Below, piece by piece: positions 33,987 to 43,215 of a stretch of 64,000 nt of DNA. The notes under the pieces are model-generated. The model saw only the letters and a program-made list of their open reading frames with translations, was not told the DNA's origin and searched no databases. Position numbers and translations under genes: made by a program. Within the stretch, counting starts at the first letter, position 1; each line of letters starts with the position of its first letter. This stretch comes from Spirosoma fluviale (lineage in GTDB: Bacteria; Bacteroidota; Bacteroidia; Cytophagales; Spirosomataceae), in the NCBI RefSeq assembly GCF_900230225.1, contig NZ_OCNH01000001.1, positions 1,426,001 through 1,490,000 on the forward strand. The letters are read 5' to 3'.

Positions 33987-34922
33987 ATGCATCAACCCCC
34001 GCAAATTAGCAGCCCAACGACTGTACGAGGAATTCTGCCGCTGACGCTGGCATCACTTGGGTATCTGTTGTTTTCATACCAACTCGTTGGCTTTAAATCC
34101 GATCAACTCGTACTCATCGGGCTGGTGAACGGACTTTATTATGCGTCCGAACAGAGCCGAAAGTTTGTTATGGGTTTCTCGATCTTCATTGTGTACTGGA
34201 TTGTTTTCGATTACATGAAAGCGTTTCCGAATTACACGTACAATGCGGTACACATCGAATCCCTTTATTCACTGGAGAAAAAACTGTTCGGCATTCATTT
34301 CGGGCAGTCGCTGTTAACGCCTAATGAATACTGGCTGGCGCATCGAATGGATTCGCTCGACATTGTAACCGGCCTTTTTTACCTAAGCTGGGTGCCGATT
34401 CCGCTGTTGTTTGCCACGTATCTTTTCTTTACAAACCGACCTCAGTTTTACCCTTTTGCGCTGACCTTCGTGCTGGTCAATCTGCTGGGATTTGTTATCT
34501 ACTATGTCTATCCGGCCGCACCGCCCTGGTATGTGCAGCTGTATGGGTTTACGTTTCATCCGTATACTCCCGGCAATACGGCTGGCCTGTCCCACTTCGA
34601 CCAGCTTCTGGGTGTTTCGGTGTTTAGCTCCATTTATGCCAAAAGCTCGAATGTGTTTGCGGCCATGCCTTCCCTGCACTCATCCTACCCGGTCATTGTC
34701 CTGTATTACGGACTAAAGAACCGACTGGGCGCAGTAAACGGATTCTTTGCCGTCATCATGGGGGGTATCTGGTTCTCCGCCGTTTATACCAGCCATCATT
34801 ATGTGTTGGATGTGCTGGCCGGAATTACCTGTGCCTTAACGGGCATTGTACTCTTCAATCGGTTAAAAAAGACGGCCTGGTTAAACGCGTTCATACAGCG
34901 ATTAGTGCGACTAACCGCGTAA
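33987..34922 (+). CDS. PAP2-family phosphotransferase, probable inositol phosphorylceramide synthase
   Basis: 311 residues, integral membrane. Start at the Met 29 bases after the previous stop. Multiple TM helices and the PAP2 catalytic signatures PSLHSSYP (H231) and SHHYVLDVLAG (H270-H271, D275), preceded by YVYPAAPPWY, as in fungal and protist inositol phosphorylceramide/AUR1-like synthases. In this operon it would move phosphoinositol from phosphatidylinositol to dihydroceramide. Simple lipid phosphatase activity is the alternative. Last gene of the operon. Confidence 0.85.
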   Translation: MHQPPQISSPTTVRGILPLTLASLGYLLFSYQLVGFKSDQLVLIGLVNGLYYASEQSRKFVMGFSIFIVYWIVFDYMKAFPNYTYNAVHIESLYSLEKKLFGIHFGQSLLTPNEYWLAHRMDSLDIVTGLFYLSWVPIPLLFATYLFFTNRPQFYPFALTFVLVNLLGFVIYYVYPAAPPWYVQLYGFTFHPYTPGNTAGLSHFDQLLGVSVFSSIYAKSSNVFAAMPSLHSSYPVIVLYYGLKNRLGAVNGFFAVIMGGIWFSAVYTSHHYVLDVLAGITCALTGIVLFNRLKKTAWLNAFIQRLVRLTA

Positions 34923-34978
34923 ACGAAATACTAGTACAAGCTACCTTGCTTATTGCCGTCTGAGTTTGTAGGGCTATT

Positions 34979-35146
34979 GTATCAGACAGCATCCTGCTGT
35001 CTGGCCGTGAGGCAAAATAGTCTCCCCGGCGGCCCATTGCCCTCAACAACGTTCACGTCCTTGCCTGCATTATTTCATTTCTGAAGACGAACTTGAGCTG
35101 CCCATTTTTTTGCCTGACGGCCAGACAGCAGGATGCTGTCTGATAC
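34979..35146. repeat. 39-bp inverted repeat with nested hairpins in a gene-free stretch
   Basis: The 350-base stretch between the PAP2 gene and the DUF2723 gene holds arms 34979-35017 and 35108-35146, equal but for one base, separated by 90 bases. Each arm has its own 9-bp hairpin (CAGACAGCA/TGCTGTCTG with loop TCC on one arm and GGA on the other). No gene is seen inside. Confidence 0.75.
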
Positions 35147-35225
35147 AGTAGTCAAAATCTACAGAGAGTAGCTTACCGCAAAACAACAGAGTGTTTGAAT
35201 TGCCTGCGCAGGTCAAGCCATTACC

Positions 35226-35264
35226 CAAAAAGCCCGAACCACACCAGGTAGTTCGGGCTTTTTG
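35226..35264 (-). terminator. Terminator of the DUF2723 gene
   Basis: Stem CAAAAAGCCCGAAC/GTTCGGGCTTTTTG with an 11-base loop, 16 bases past the stop on the minus strand. Confidence 0.8.
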
Positions 35265-35279
35265 TCTGGTACGAATCGA

Positions 35280-38234
35280 TCAACCAAACGCGTTGATGTG
35301 CTTCTGGAAAATGGCTTCGTATTTATTAGCGGCTGCCGTTTGCTTGGCTTCCTTACAGGCTTCGACAATCGTTTGCAGAATGTACAAGTCTGAATCGGGG
35401 CTACCAAATCGCCCATTGCCGCTCTTGGCATAAGTCAGGTCCTGATCGGCGCGGGTGGCCATAACTTCGGCAATTTCGAGCGCCTTTTTGCTGTCGCCCA
35501 CTTCAAACAGGAAGCGTACGTAGTTCGACGAAATCTGGTCGTACGGAATTGCTTTGTCCGGAATAACCTTCAGCGAATAATTCAGCACCTCAAGGGCTTT
35601 GTCTTTCCGGCCTTCGCGGATGAACTGATCGGCCAGACGGAAGAACGCGATACGGGCCGAAATTACCGGTGGGCCTTTGTAGGTTTCGTCATAATACACA
35701 TCCGGGTTGTTGAACTCACGCCAGAAGGTCTTCTTTGTCATGTTGGTGTACATGATGTCGGAGTTGACATAGCCATCCGTTGCGCCCGGTACGGCCACCG
35801 GCATGAGCCGATACGCGTAACCTTCCAACTGCATGTAATTCTTCAGGCTCAGGTAGTTATCGCTCGCCAGCGTGCTGGAGAAGTAGATCGGACGTTTCCA
35901 GTTGTTGGTCGCAATCATATCGAGCATGATCAGGTCGGGCTTGTACAGGTCTTTCTTCCCGATGGTCCATTGCAGTGTATCCTTCATCAGCGGACGAAGC
36001 GCAGCCGGTACAAAATTCGCTTTGTCAACCGCAGCTTTGTCGATGGGCAGGAACAGTACCGACGAAGGCAGAATGCTCGTCATGTCGCCATTGGTGAGCG
36101 GCACCTGAACCGCCGGACTGCTCGTCTTGATCAGGTTGATGTACTGCTTGAGGTCGATTCCGTTTTTAACGCCCGGCACTTCGTAGAACGGCACAATGTC
36201 GTTTTTGCCTTTGTTGAAATTGTCGAACTCAAGCGAAATGGGCAGTGCTTCCGACTCGTAGGTCTTCCGCTTCATCTGCTGGATGTACCATTCTGTACCC
36301 AGCAAACTCAGGTTACATACCCGCACATCGCGCCGGAAACCTTCTACTTCCTGTACGTACCAAAGGGGGAAGGTGTCGTTGTCGCCACCGGTAAAGAGCA
36401 CCGCATTGGGGGCGCAGGAATTCAGGAGGTTTTTAGCGAAATCGACCGACTGGTAACGCTTGTCGCGGTTGTGGTTGTCCCAGCTTTTCGCGCCCATCAT
36501 AACGGGGACCAGCAGACAAACACCCGCCACGACGCCATTGCGGGCTACATCCGATTTTAAGGCACTGCGTAATCCTTCCGCAATCGACATAACGCCCAGA
36601 CCGAGCCACATGGCGAAGAAGTAGAACGAGCCAACGTAGATGTAATCACGCTCGCGGGGCTCCGATGGGGGCGAGTTCAGGAAGACTTGCAGGGCAATAC
36701 CGGTGAACAAAAACAAGAGCCCGACAATCAGGAAGTCGCGCCGACGGCGGAAGTATTGGAACGTGATACCAAACAGACCCAGAACGAACGGCAACATGTA
36801 GAAGTTGTCGCGGGCTTTATTGGTCTTCAACAGATCCGGCGCACCCTGATCTGTCGACCAGGGGAGGAGGTAACCCGCGCCTTCTTCGTCGCTCTCCCGA
36901 CCGGCAAAGTTCCACATCAGGTAGCGCCACCACATGTGTCCTAACTGGTAGTTGAACATAAATTTCAGGTTATCGCCCATGGTCGGTTTTTGACCTTCTG
37001 CGAGGCCAAGCATCTGCCGGTACAGGGCCGGGTGGTTTTGCTGGCTACTGTAAACGCGAGGAAACAGCATCTCATCGCCGGGCGCATATACGTACTCCGG
37101 CTGGTGGTCGAACACAACGTATTTGTTGCCTTGTTTTTTCCACATGGGCGCACCCTGCTTCTGGTCGATGGGGCGGGCCGTGAAGACCGGCCCGTACAGC
37201 AGCGAGCGGCTTCCGTACTGCTCCCGACGCAAATACGACAGGAAGTTCAGCTCATCGCTGGGATCATTTTCGTTGATCGGTGGGTTGAAATCGGCCCGGA
37301 CCAGCACCTGCATGTACGACGCATAACCAATCAGGACAAACGCCAGCGCCAGCAGGGAAGTATTCAGCACAACCCGCTTTTGCCGGGCCGACCAGATGAT
37401 GCCGTACACGATAGCACCCAGGAAGACGACCGTGAAGAAGATAGCCCCCGAGGTAAACGGCAGGCCAAGGGTATTTACGAAAAAGCGCTCAAAGGCGAAG
37501 GCCATGCCGGGCAATCCCGGAATAATACCGGAGTTGATGATACCCAGAATAACCAGACCGATACCGAACGCCGTTGCACCGCCCCAGAACGTTGGTTTGG
37601 GGTATTTCTTAAAGTAATAGATGAGTGCCAGTGCGGGCAGCGTTACGAGGTTCAATAAGTGGACCCCAATAGATAGCCCCGTCAGGTAAGCGATAAAGAT
37701 AAGCCAGCGGTTGGCAGCGGCTTCGTCTTCGATGCGCTCCCACTTGAAGGCAGCCCAAACGACGATGGCGGTGAAAAACGACGACATACCGTATACCTCG
37801 GCTTCGACCGCCGAAAACCAGAACGTGTCGGAGAAGGTGTAGGCCAGCGCACCAACGGCACCCGTACCAATGACCAGCAAGGTGTCGGCGGTGGTATAAT
37901 CACGTTCCGCTTTACCGAGGAGTTTCTGGGACAGCATGGTGATGGTCCAGAACAGAAACGCAATGGTAAAGGCACTGGCCAGTACCGATGCCATGTTGAC
38001 CCAATAGGCCACGCTGGTCAAATCGCCGAACGACATCATAGAGAAAAGTCGTCCCAGCAATAGGAAAAACGGAGCACCGGGCGGGTGGGGGACCTGGAGT
38101 TTAAACGAACACGCAATGAACTCGCCACAGTCCCAGAAACTGGCGGTGCGTTCCACGGTCATCGCGTAGGTAAAGAGCGCGACGGCGAAAACGAGCCAGC
38201 CCGTTAGGGTGTTCAGGCGTTTAAATGATTGCAT
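35280..38234 (-). CDS. DUF2723 large membrane protein (putative glycosyltransferase-like)
   Basis: 984 residues from ATG 38234. N-terminal half is polytopic with the DUF2723 signature ERTASFWDCGEFIACSFKLQVPHPPGAP, resembling the luminal acidic loop of GT-C glycosyltransferases (O-mannosyltransferases). A long soluble part follows: FTGGDNDTFPLWYVQEVEG and a C-terminal TPR-like helix region (about 880-984). Possible protein or lipid glycosylation in the envelope; substrate unknown. The Met at 38234 is preferred since the stretch before it is not hydrophobic or conserved. It is alone in its transcription unit. Confidence 0.85.
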   Translation of the reverse strand: MQSFKRLNTLTGWLVFAVALFTYAMTVERTASFWDCGEFIACSFKLQVPHPPGAPFFLLLGRLFSMMSFGDLTSVAYWVNMASVLASAFTIAFLFWTITMLSQKLLGKAERDYTTADTLLVIGTGAVGALAYTFSDTFWFSAVEAEVYGMSSFFTAIVVWAAFKWERIEDEAAANRWLIFIAYLTGLSIGVHLLNLVTLPALALIYYFKKYPKPTFWGGATAFGIGLVILGIINSGIIPGLPGMAFAFERFFVNTLGLPFTSGAIFFTVVFLGAIVYGIIWSARQKRVVLNTSLLALAFVLIGYASYMQVLVRADFNPPINENDPSDELNFLSYLRREQYGSRSLLYGPVFTARPIDQKQGAPMWKKQGNKYVVFDHQPEYVYAPGDEMLFPRVYSSQQNHPALYRQMLGLAEGQKPTMGDNLKFMFNYQLGHMWWRYLMWNFAGRESDEEGAGYLLPWSTDQGAPDLLKTNKARDNFYMLPFVLGLFGITFQYFRRRRDFLIVGLLFLFTGIALQVFLNSPPSEPRERDYIYVGSFYFFAMWLGLGVMSIAEGLRSALKSDVARNGVVAGVCLLVPVMMGAKSWDNHNRDKRYQSVDFAKNLLNSCAPNAVLFTGGDNDTFPLWYVQEVEGFRRDVRVCNLSLLGTEWYIQQMKRKTYESEALPISLEFDNFNKGKNDIVPFYEVPGVKNGIDLKQYINLIKTSSPAVQVPLTNGDMTSILPSSVLFLPIDKAAVDKANFVPAALRPLMKDTLQWTIGKKDLYKPDLIMLDMIATNNWKRPIYFSSTLASDNYLSLKNYMQLEGYAYRLMPVAVPGATDGYVNSDIMYTNMTKKTFWREFNNPDVYYDETYKGPPVISARIAFFRLADQFIREGRKDKALEVLNYSLKVIPDKAIPYDQISSNYVRFLFEVGDSKKALEIAEVMATRADQDLTYAKSGNGRFGSPDSDLYILQTIVEACKEAKQTAAANKYEAIFQKHINAFG

Positions 38235-38293
38235 ACAAATGAAGATTAACGAACTGCTTTTGTGTAAGTAGTGGCCAAAAATACGCAAAAAAG

Positions 38294-38319
38294 CAGCCCG
38301 ACCGGGACTGGACGGGCTG
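38294..38319 (-). terminator. Hairpin after the carboxylesterase gene
   Basis: CAGCCCG/CGGGCTG stem with a 12-base loop containing GACCGGGAC. Lies past the stop of the carboxylesterase gene on the minus strand. Confidence 0.5.
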
Positions 38320-38377
38320 TTAAAGTTTGTTAAGGCTGGCTGTAGTTAGAGTTTCGTCAGAGGTCGACAGGATGTTT

Positions 38378-39934
38378 CTACCGTTTACGCATCGTCGTCA
38401 GCAGAAATTCCAGCGCGGGGCCATCCGGTAAAGACTGAACCCCTGTCTTCTTATCAAAGATCATGATCGGCTTGTCCGTAGTTGAATAAGCAGGCCAGTC
38501 GGGGAGGCCTTTTCCATTTGGATTGCCGGTTTTGATGAAATTTACCCAATAGGCCGACATCTCGTTGGCCAATCGCGTATCGACCGGCTCCAGGGGGCGG
38601 AGGGCATGGTCAATGAACTTAAGATTATCATAGGCATACGCCAGTTCACCGGTATGAAACGCACCGTAGCGGGCGTACTCACCCGTGGCGGGCACTTTTC
38701 GGGCAAAGCGATACACATAGGCCGTTTTCCCTTTTTGGCTTTGGATGGTTGCCCATTGGTAGTTCTGTGCGCCAAAAACCATATCTCTGGACACCTTCAC
38801 CTGCGAGGATGCGGCTTCAACATCGGTTCCGGCCGGATAGAACTTGAGAAAAGTATCGGCGCTTGCTCCGTACTGCTCATTGATCTGCTTCCGGTAGTCA
38901 TCTGCCTTTTTGGCGGGGCCAAACACCATCCCTTCGTCTTCATTCCAGCCAGTCAGCAAGCGAACATCGTTCTGTTTACCAGCCGCAAAAATATCGGCAA
39001 CGGGCTGTGGCAATACGTAGCCATCTATAACCAGTCCGCGACCCTGCGCTTTTTTGAGGAGTTCGTCCGCCGGTTTCGCCCGTAGCTCGGCCAGCGAGGA
39101 GGCTCCCATCGACTGGGCCATCTTCAGACCGGCTTCTTCGGCCTGACTGAGCGTTGCCGCCGGGCGGGAGAAATTAGCTCCACTCTCGGCAATGGCTTTC
39201 GTGAACAGATTTTTCGCCACCGGAGACGCAACCAGTGCGTTTACGCTCATGGACCCCGCCGACTGGCCCGCGATGGTCACATTGGCCGGGTCGCCACCAA
39301 ACCGGGCAATATTCTGCTTCACCCATTGCAAAGCCGCAATCTGATCCATCAAACCATAGTTTCCGGACGCATTTCGACCCGATTCCTTGGTGAGTTCCGG
39401 ATGCGAGAAGAAGCCGAACGGCCCCACGCGGTAATTCATACTGACGAAAATGACGCCTTTTTTAGCCGTTGCTTCCCCGTCATATATGGGCACTCCGGTA
39501 CCACCGCTGTTAAAGCCCCCGCCGTAAATCCAGACCAAAACGGGTCTCTTTTCGGTTGCTGATTTAGCGCCGGTCCAGACATTCAGATAGAGGCAATCCT
39601 CGCTGATCGGTTCTTTGGGGATCAGGAACTCGGCGCTCCAGGGACCAAACGGATTTGGGCTACCCTGAACCGGACTTGGCCCGAAGGCATCACATTTGCG
39701 TACGCCCGACCACGGAATAACGGGTTGGGGTGCTTTCCAGCGCAGGTTGCCAACGGGCGGTGCCGCAAAGGGAATCCCTCTGAAAATGTGAATGTCGCCG
39801 GCTGCGTTCGTCGTTCCGGATACCAGACCCCCTGTAACGTTTACAGCGTCAAACTCGCGGCTGACAGGTATTAAGGATATAAACCCGAACAGGAAATAGC
39901 AGGAAGCGACAAATGCTAATGCTTTTGTTTTCAT
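38378..39934 (-). CDS. Secreted type-B carboxylesterase
   Basis: 518 residues. Signal peptide from the ATG at 39934 (MKTKALAFVASCYFLFGF). Carboxylesterase type-B signatures: FRGIPFAAPPVGNLRW, EDCLYLNVWTG, YGGGFNSGGT oxyanion hole, and the nucleophile elbow GGDPANVTIAGQSAGSMS. Late GAFHTGELAYAY gives the His region. Likely hydrolyses plant or lipid esters in the periplasm. It follows a second esterase gene by 8 bp and a third hydrolase upstream, near protocatechuate genes, hinting at aromatic ester release. Confidence 0.88.
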   Translation of the reverse strand: MKTKALAFVASCYFLFGFISLIPVSREFDAVNVTGGLVSGTTNAAGDIHIFRGIPFAAPPVGNLRWKAPQPVIPWSGVRKCDAFGPSPVQGSPNPFGPWSAEFLIPKEPISEDCLYLNVWTGAKSATEKRPVLVWIYGGGFNSGGTGVPIYDGEATAKKGVIFVSMNYRVGPFGFFSHPELTKESGRNASGNYGLMDQIAALQWVKQNIARFGGDPANVTIAGQSAGSMSVNALVASPVAKNLFTKAIAESGANFSRPAATLSQAEEAGLKMAQSMGASSLAELRAKPADELLKKAQGRGLVIDGYVLPQPVADIFAAGKQNDVRLLTGWNEDEGMVFGPAKKADDYRKQINEQYGASADTFLKFYPAGTDVEAASSQVKVSRDMVFGAQNYQWATIQSQKGKTAYVYRFARKVPATGEYARYGAFHTGELAYAYDNLKFIDHALRPLEPVDTRLANEMSAYWVNFIKTGNPNGKGLPDWPAYSTTDKPIMIFDKKTGVQSLPDGPALEFLLTTMRKR

Positions 39935-39942
39935 GAGGTTAG

Positions 39943-40830
39943 TTAATGGATGGTCACCTGATTGGCGGTCAGAATCTTGTTGAAAAACAGCATCTGGTAG
40001 GGTAGGGCGTTCTCCCAATACTCCCACGTATGGGCACCGGGCCGCTCGGTATAATCGTGCGGTGTTTTGTTGGCCATCAACAGGCGGTGGATTTCCCGAT
40101 TGCCTTCAATCAGAAAATCATCGACGCCAATGTCGAAAATCAACGGCAGGTTGTTGGCTTTAAGCTGATCGGCCAGCGTCACCATCGTAAAGCCGGGGTA
40201 GGGGGAGTCACCCTCTTTGGCTGGGCCAAGCAACTTGGCAAAATTCTCGGCGCGGGATTTGGCGAAGTCGGCGGGGACTTTCCAGGTAGCGGTATTGATG
40301 TTCATTACACCGCTCATGCTTCCGGCGGCTGCGTATAGTTCCGGGTGGCGGCTGGAGATATACATGGCCCCGTGTCCACCCATCGACAATCCCGCAATGA
40401 TGCGCCCTTTTTTCTCGCGGACGGTTCGGTAGGAATTATCAATCCTGTCGATCAACTCTTTCGAAATAAAGGTTTCGAACTGACTCGTTTTAATGAGTGG
40501 GCTGTCGAAATAATAACTGGTTGGGTCGCCATCGGGCGTCACTATGATGATGTTGTACTGGTCGGCCAGTCGGTGCAACAGGGTTTTATCCGGGGTTTTG
40601 GTGAGCCAGTCCCGAAAGTTGCCCGAGCCGCCGTGGAGGAGGTAAAGTACCGGAAAGGGTTGTTTTGCTTTGCGATATCGCTCTGGCAGAACGACGGCTG
40701 CCCGGAGTGTTCGGTTCATGCTGGCGCTGGGTACGTCGAGGGTATCGACGCGGGCTGCCAGTGCAGGAAACGACAATAGACAGGCCAATACAAAAAACTT
40801 GACGTTACTGCGTATTTTGGGTAGTTGCAT
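39943..40830 (-). CDS. Secreted esterase D-type alpha/beta hydrolase
   Basis: 295 residues. Signal peptide ending FPALAA, then an esterase-D/feruloyl-esterase-like fold: LYLLHGGSGNFRDWL, nucleophile GLSMGGHGA, acid near FDIGVDDFLIEG and H in RPGAHTWEYW. This family includes feruloyl and acetyl-xylan esterases. Gene is followed at 8 bp by the carboxylesterase. Feruloyl esterase activity is inferred from aromatic neighbours. Confidence 0.85.
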   Translation of the reverse strand: MQLPKIRSNVKFFVLACLLSFPALAARVDTLDVPSASMNRTLRAAVVLPERYRKAKQPFPVLYLLHGGSGNFRDWLTKTPDKTLLHRLADQYNIIIVTPDGDPTSYYFDSPLIKTSQFETFISKELIDRIDNSYRTVREKKGRIIAGLSMGGHGAMYISSRHPELYAAAGSMSGVMNINTATWKVPADFAKSRAENFAKLLGPAKEGDSPYPGFTMVTLADQLKANNLPLIFDIGVDDFLIEGNREIHRLLMANKTPHDYTERPGAHTWEYWENALPYQMLFFNKILTANQVTIH

Positions 40831-40895
40831 GGTTTTAAGGGAAACAGAACTGTAGTCTAATGAATGACTATTTGTTTGTACGATGAAGTCCGGGG

Positions 40896-41849
40896 CTACT
40901 TCCTTTTACTTGTTTCCAGTTGATTAGCCAGAAACGCCAGTGCCTGCTTATAATAGGTATCAATCATGACGCCCGGTCCGTGCCCGCCACCCGGCACAAT
41001 AACAAGTTTACTTTCTACACCGGTTGCCTGTAATCTTTCGAACAGCTTTTCGCTCTGGCAATGAGGAACCAGCGGGTCTTTGTCGCCGTGGAAAAGCAGA
41101 AAAGGCGGGTTGCTCTTTCGAACATAACTGATGGGATTAGCGAGCGCAACCTTGTCTTTGTTTTCCTGAATAGGCCCACCAACGAGTATCGACTCTGGGG
41201 ATTTGGCATCATTGTGCGGCATCGTGCTGCCACAGGCATCCATGATGAGGAAATCGGTAGGTCCGAACCAGTCGACAACGGCATCGACATGGCTGTCGGC
41301 CTGAGTGAATTTACCCAACGCCCCCTCAATATCGACGTCCAGCCCATTTATGGTTGTCTTTTTGATGCCGTTGGTCGTACCCGCCATGGCTGCCAGATGC
41401 CCGCCCGACGACCAGCCCGTAACGCTAATGAATGAGTTATCCAGCCCAAATTTCGGCGCGTTGGCCCGGATGTATCGAAGGGCGGCTTTTACATCCTGAA
41501 TCTGCGCCGGGAACTGGGCATCGGCACTCGACCGGTAATTGATACTGACAACGGCAAATCCTTTTCCCAATAATTTTTGACCTATCCCCGCTTCGCTGAA
41601 CGTATTGGCTTTCCAGGAATTAGCCCGCCAGGCGCTGCCGTAAATACAAATGACCACCGGAAACGGCGCGTTGCCCGTCTTTGGTAAATGGATATCCAGT
41701 TTGTGCCCAACAAGACCATCGCCGACATAGTCGAGGTCCAGCCAGTATCTGGACGATTCAATCGCCAGTTTCTCAACGTCCATTTCCTGATTTTGCGCCA
41801 TTGTATTAATTGATAAGAAGATAAGTACTGCGGTTAGTGCTCGTTTCAT
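40896..41849 (-). CDS. Secreted alpha/beta hydrolase (BD-FAE-like)
   Basis: 317 residues. Signal peptide MKRALTAVLIFLSINTMAQ. Catalytic features: YGSAWRANSW (oxyanion), nucleophile VTGWSSGGHLA, acid in HGDKDPLVPH, H in PGGGHGPGV. Resembles bacterial BD-FAE (feruloyl/acetyl ester) esterases. 27 bp beyond pcaF and before the other two esterases on the minus strand, so a feruloyl- or coumaroyl-ester role is plausible but unproven. Confidence 0.85.
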   Translation of the reverse strand: MKRALTAVLIFLSINTMAQNQEMDVEKLAIESSRYWLDLDYVGDGLVGHKLDIHLPKTGNAPFPVVICIYGSAWRANSWKANTFSEAGIGQKLLGKGFAVVSINYRSSADAQFPAQIQDVKAALRYIRANAPKFGLDNSFISVTGWSSGGHLAAMAGTTNGIKKTTINGLDVDIEGALGKFTQADSHVDAVVDWFGPTDFLIMDACGSTMPHNDAKSPESILVGGPIQENKDKVALANPISYVRKSNPPFLLFHGDKDPLVPHCQSEKLFERLQATGVESKLVIVPGGGHGPGVMIDTYYKQALAFLANQLETSKRK

Positions 41850-41876
41850 GCGGATTGGTTAGAAGTGGTTGGTCGA

Positions 41877-43085
41877 TTAAACACGCTCAATAATAACCGC
41901 ATAGCCCATGCCTACGCCGACGCACATGGTGGCCAGCGCATAGCGTTTGTTCTGCCTGGCCAACTCCAATGCGGCCGTTTGCACCAGTCGGGTACCCGAC
42001 ATGCCCAGCGGATGCCCTAAGGCAATAGCGCCCCCGTTCGGGTTGATGCGTGGGTCGTTATCCGCCAGTCCCAGCGCCCGGATACAGGCCAGTGACTGAG
42101 CAGCAAAAGCTTCGTTCAGCTCAATTACGTCGATGTCATCCAGACTAAGCCCCGCTTTTTTTAATGCTTTTTCGGTCGCCGGAACGGGGCCAATGCCCAT
42201 GATACGCGGCTCTACACCCAACACTGCCGAAGTTACGATTCTGGCTTTGGGTGTCAGGTTATATCGTTTAACGGCTTCGTCGGAGGCAATGAATAGGGCT
42301 GCGGCACCGTCGTTCAATCCGGCTGCGTTGCCTGCCGTTACGGTACCCCCTTCTTTTTTGAAAGCCGGTTTTAATTTCGCCAGCACATCGAGGGAGGTTT
42401 GTGGCTTTACAAATTCGTCAGTGTCGAAAAGTGTAGCAGGGCCTTTCTTTGCCGGAATTTCAACGCCCATGATTTCTTCGGCCAGTCGGCCCGACTGCTG
42501 GGCCTGGGCGGCTTTCTGCTGGGAGTTATAGGCAAACAAATCCTGATCTTCCCGGCTGATGCCGTAGATCTCGACCAGATTTTCGGCCGTTACGCCCATC
42601 GCATCGGTACCGTAGAGGGCGTGCATTTTGGGGTTTATGAACCGCCAGCCAAAGCTGGAATCGAACATTTGTGCGTCGTTGCCAAAGGGCTTCGATGTTT
42701 TGGAGATTACCCACGGTCCACGGGTCATGTGCTCCATACCTCCCGCTATGAACACATCGCCATCTCCTGCTTTAATGGCCCGGTTGGCATGAATAACCGC
42801 CGACATGCCCGACGAACAAAGCCGATTTACGGTTTCGCCGGGCACCGTATAAGGCAATCCAGCCAGCAAAAGGGCCATGCGGGCCACATTGCGGTTGTCT
42901 TCCCCCGCCTGGTTGTGGCAACCCAGAATCACATCGTCAATAGCATCGACTGGAATATTCGGGTTACGCGAAAGAAGTTCTTTGATCGGTAAAGCCGCCA
43001 GATCGTCGGCACGTATGGGCGACAGACTACCCCCAAAACTCCCAATGGGCGTGCGGATCGCGTCGATGATGAATGAGTCGGACAT
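41877..43085 (-). CDS. pcaF: 3-oxoadipyl-CoA thiolase
   Basis: 402 residues, thiolase family. Splits 3-oxoadipyl-CoA to succinyl-CoA and acetyl-CoA. Catalytic Cys in VNRLCSSGMSAV, H in NPNGGAIALGHPLGMSG and second Cys in LATMCVGVGMG. HMTRGPWVISK is typical of the pcaF-type thiolases. It sits right after the fused CoA transferase (116 bp) in the pca operon. Confidence 0.93.
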   Translation of the reverse strand: MSDSFIIDAIRTPIGSFGGSLSPIRADDLAALPIKELLSRNPNIPVDAIDDVILGCHNQAGEDNRNVARMALLLAGLPYTVPGETVNRLCSSGMSAVIHANRAIKAGDGDVFIAGGMEHMTRGPWVISKTSKPFGNDAQMFDSSFGWRFINPKMHALYGTDAMGVTAENLVEIYGISREDQDLFAYNSQQKAAQAQQSGRLAEEIMGVEIPAKKGPATLFDTDEFVKPQTSLDVLAKLKPAFKKEGGTVTAGNAAGLNDGAAALFIASDEAVKRYNLTPKARIVTSAVLGVEPRIMGIGPVPATEKALKKAGLSLDDIDVIELNEAFAAQSLACIRALGLADNDPRINPNGGAIALGHPLGMSGTRLVQTAALELARQNKRYALATMCVGVGMGYAVIIERV

Positions 43086-43097
43086 GAATTAATTTTG

Positions 43098-43215
43098 AAT
43101 GAGTGAATGAGTGAATGAGTGAATGGCAGAAAGTGATCAAATAAGTAAGGCTCAATTCAAAAAAGGAATCCCTTCTTTCATTCAATCATTCTGTCAATCA
43201 CTCATTCAATCATTA
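43098..43215. repeat. Simple-sequence inverted repeat in the pca operon
   Basis: GAATGAGT repeated 3.5 times from 43098 to 43126 pairs loosely with a TCATTCAATCATT-type stretch at 43178-43215. Sits between the CoA-transferase and thiolase genes. Confidence 0.5.

Noticed and set aside
36990..37658. 222-codon plus-strand frame opposite the DUF2723 gene
   Set aside because: Antisense to a conserved membrane domain; composition (high Gln, Arg, His) is typical of shadow frames in GC-rich genes.
43098..43126. GAATGAGT repeats as CRISPR
   Set aside because: Eight-base simple repeats without spacers.
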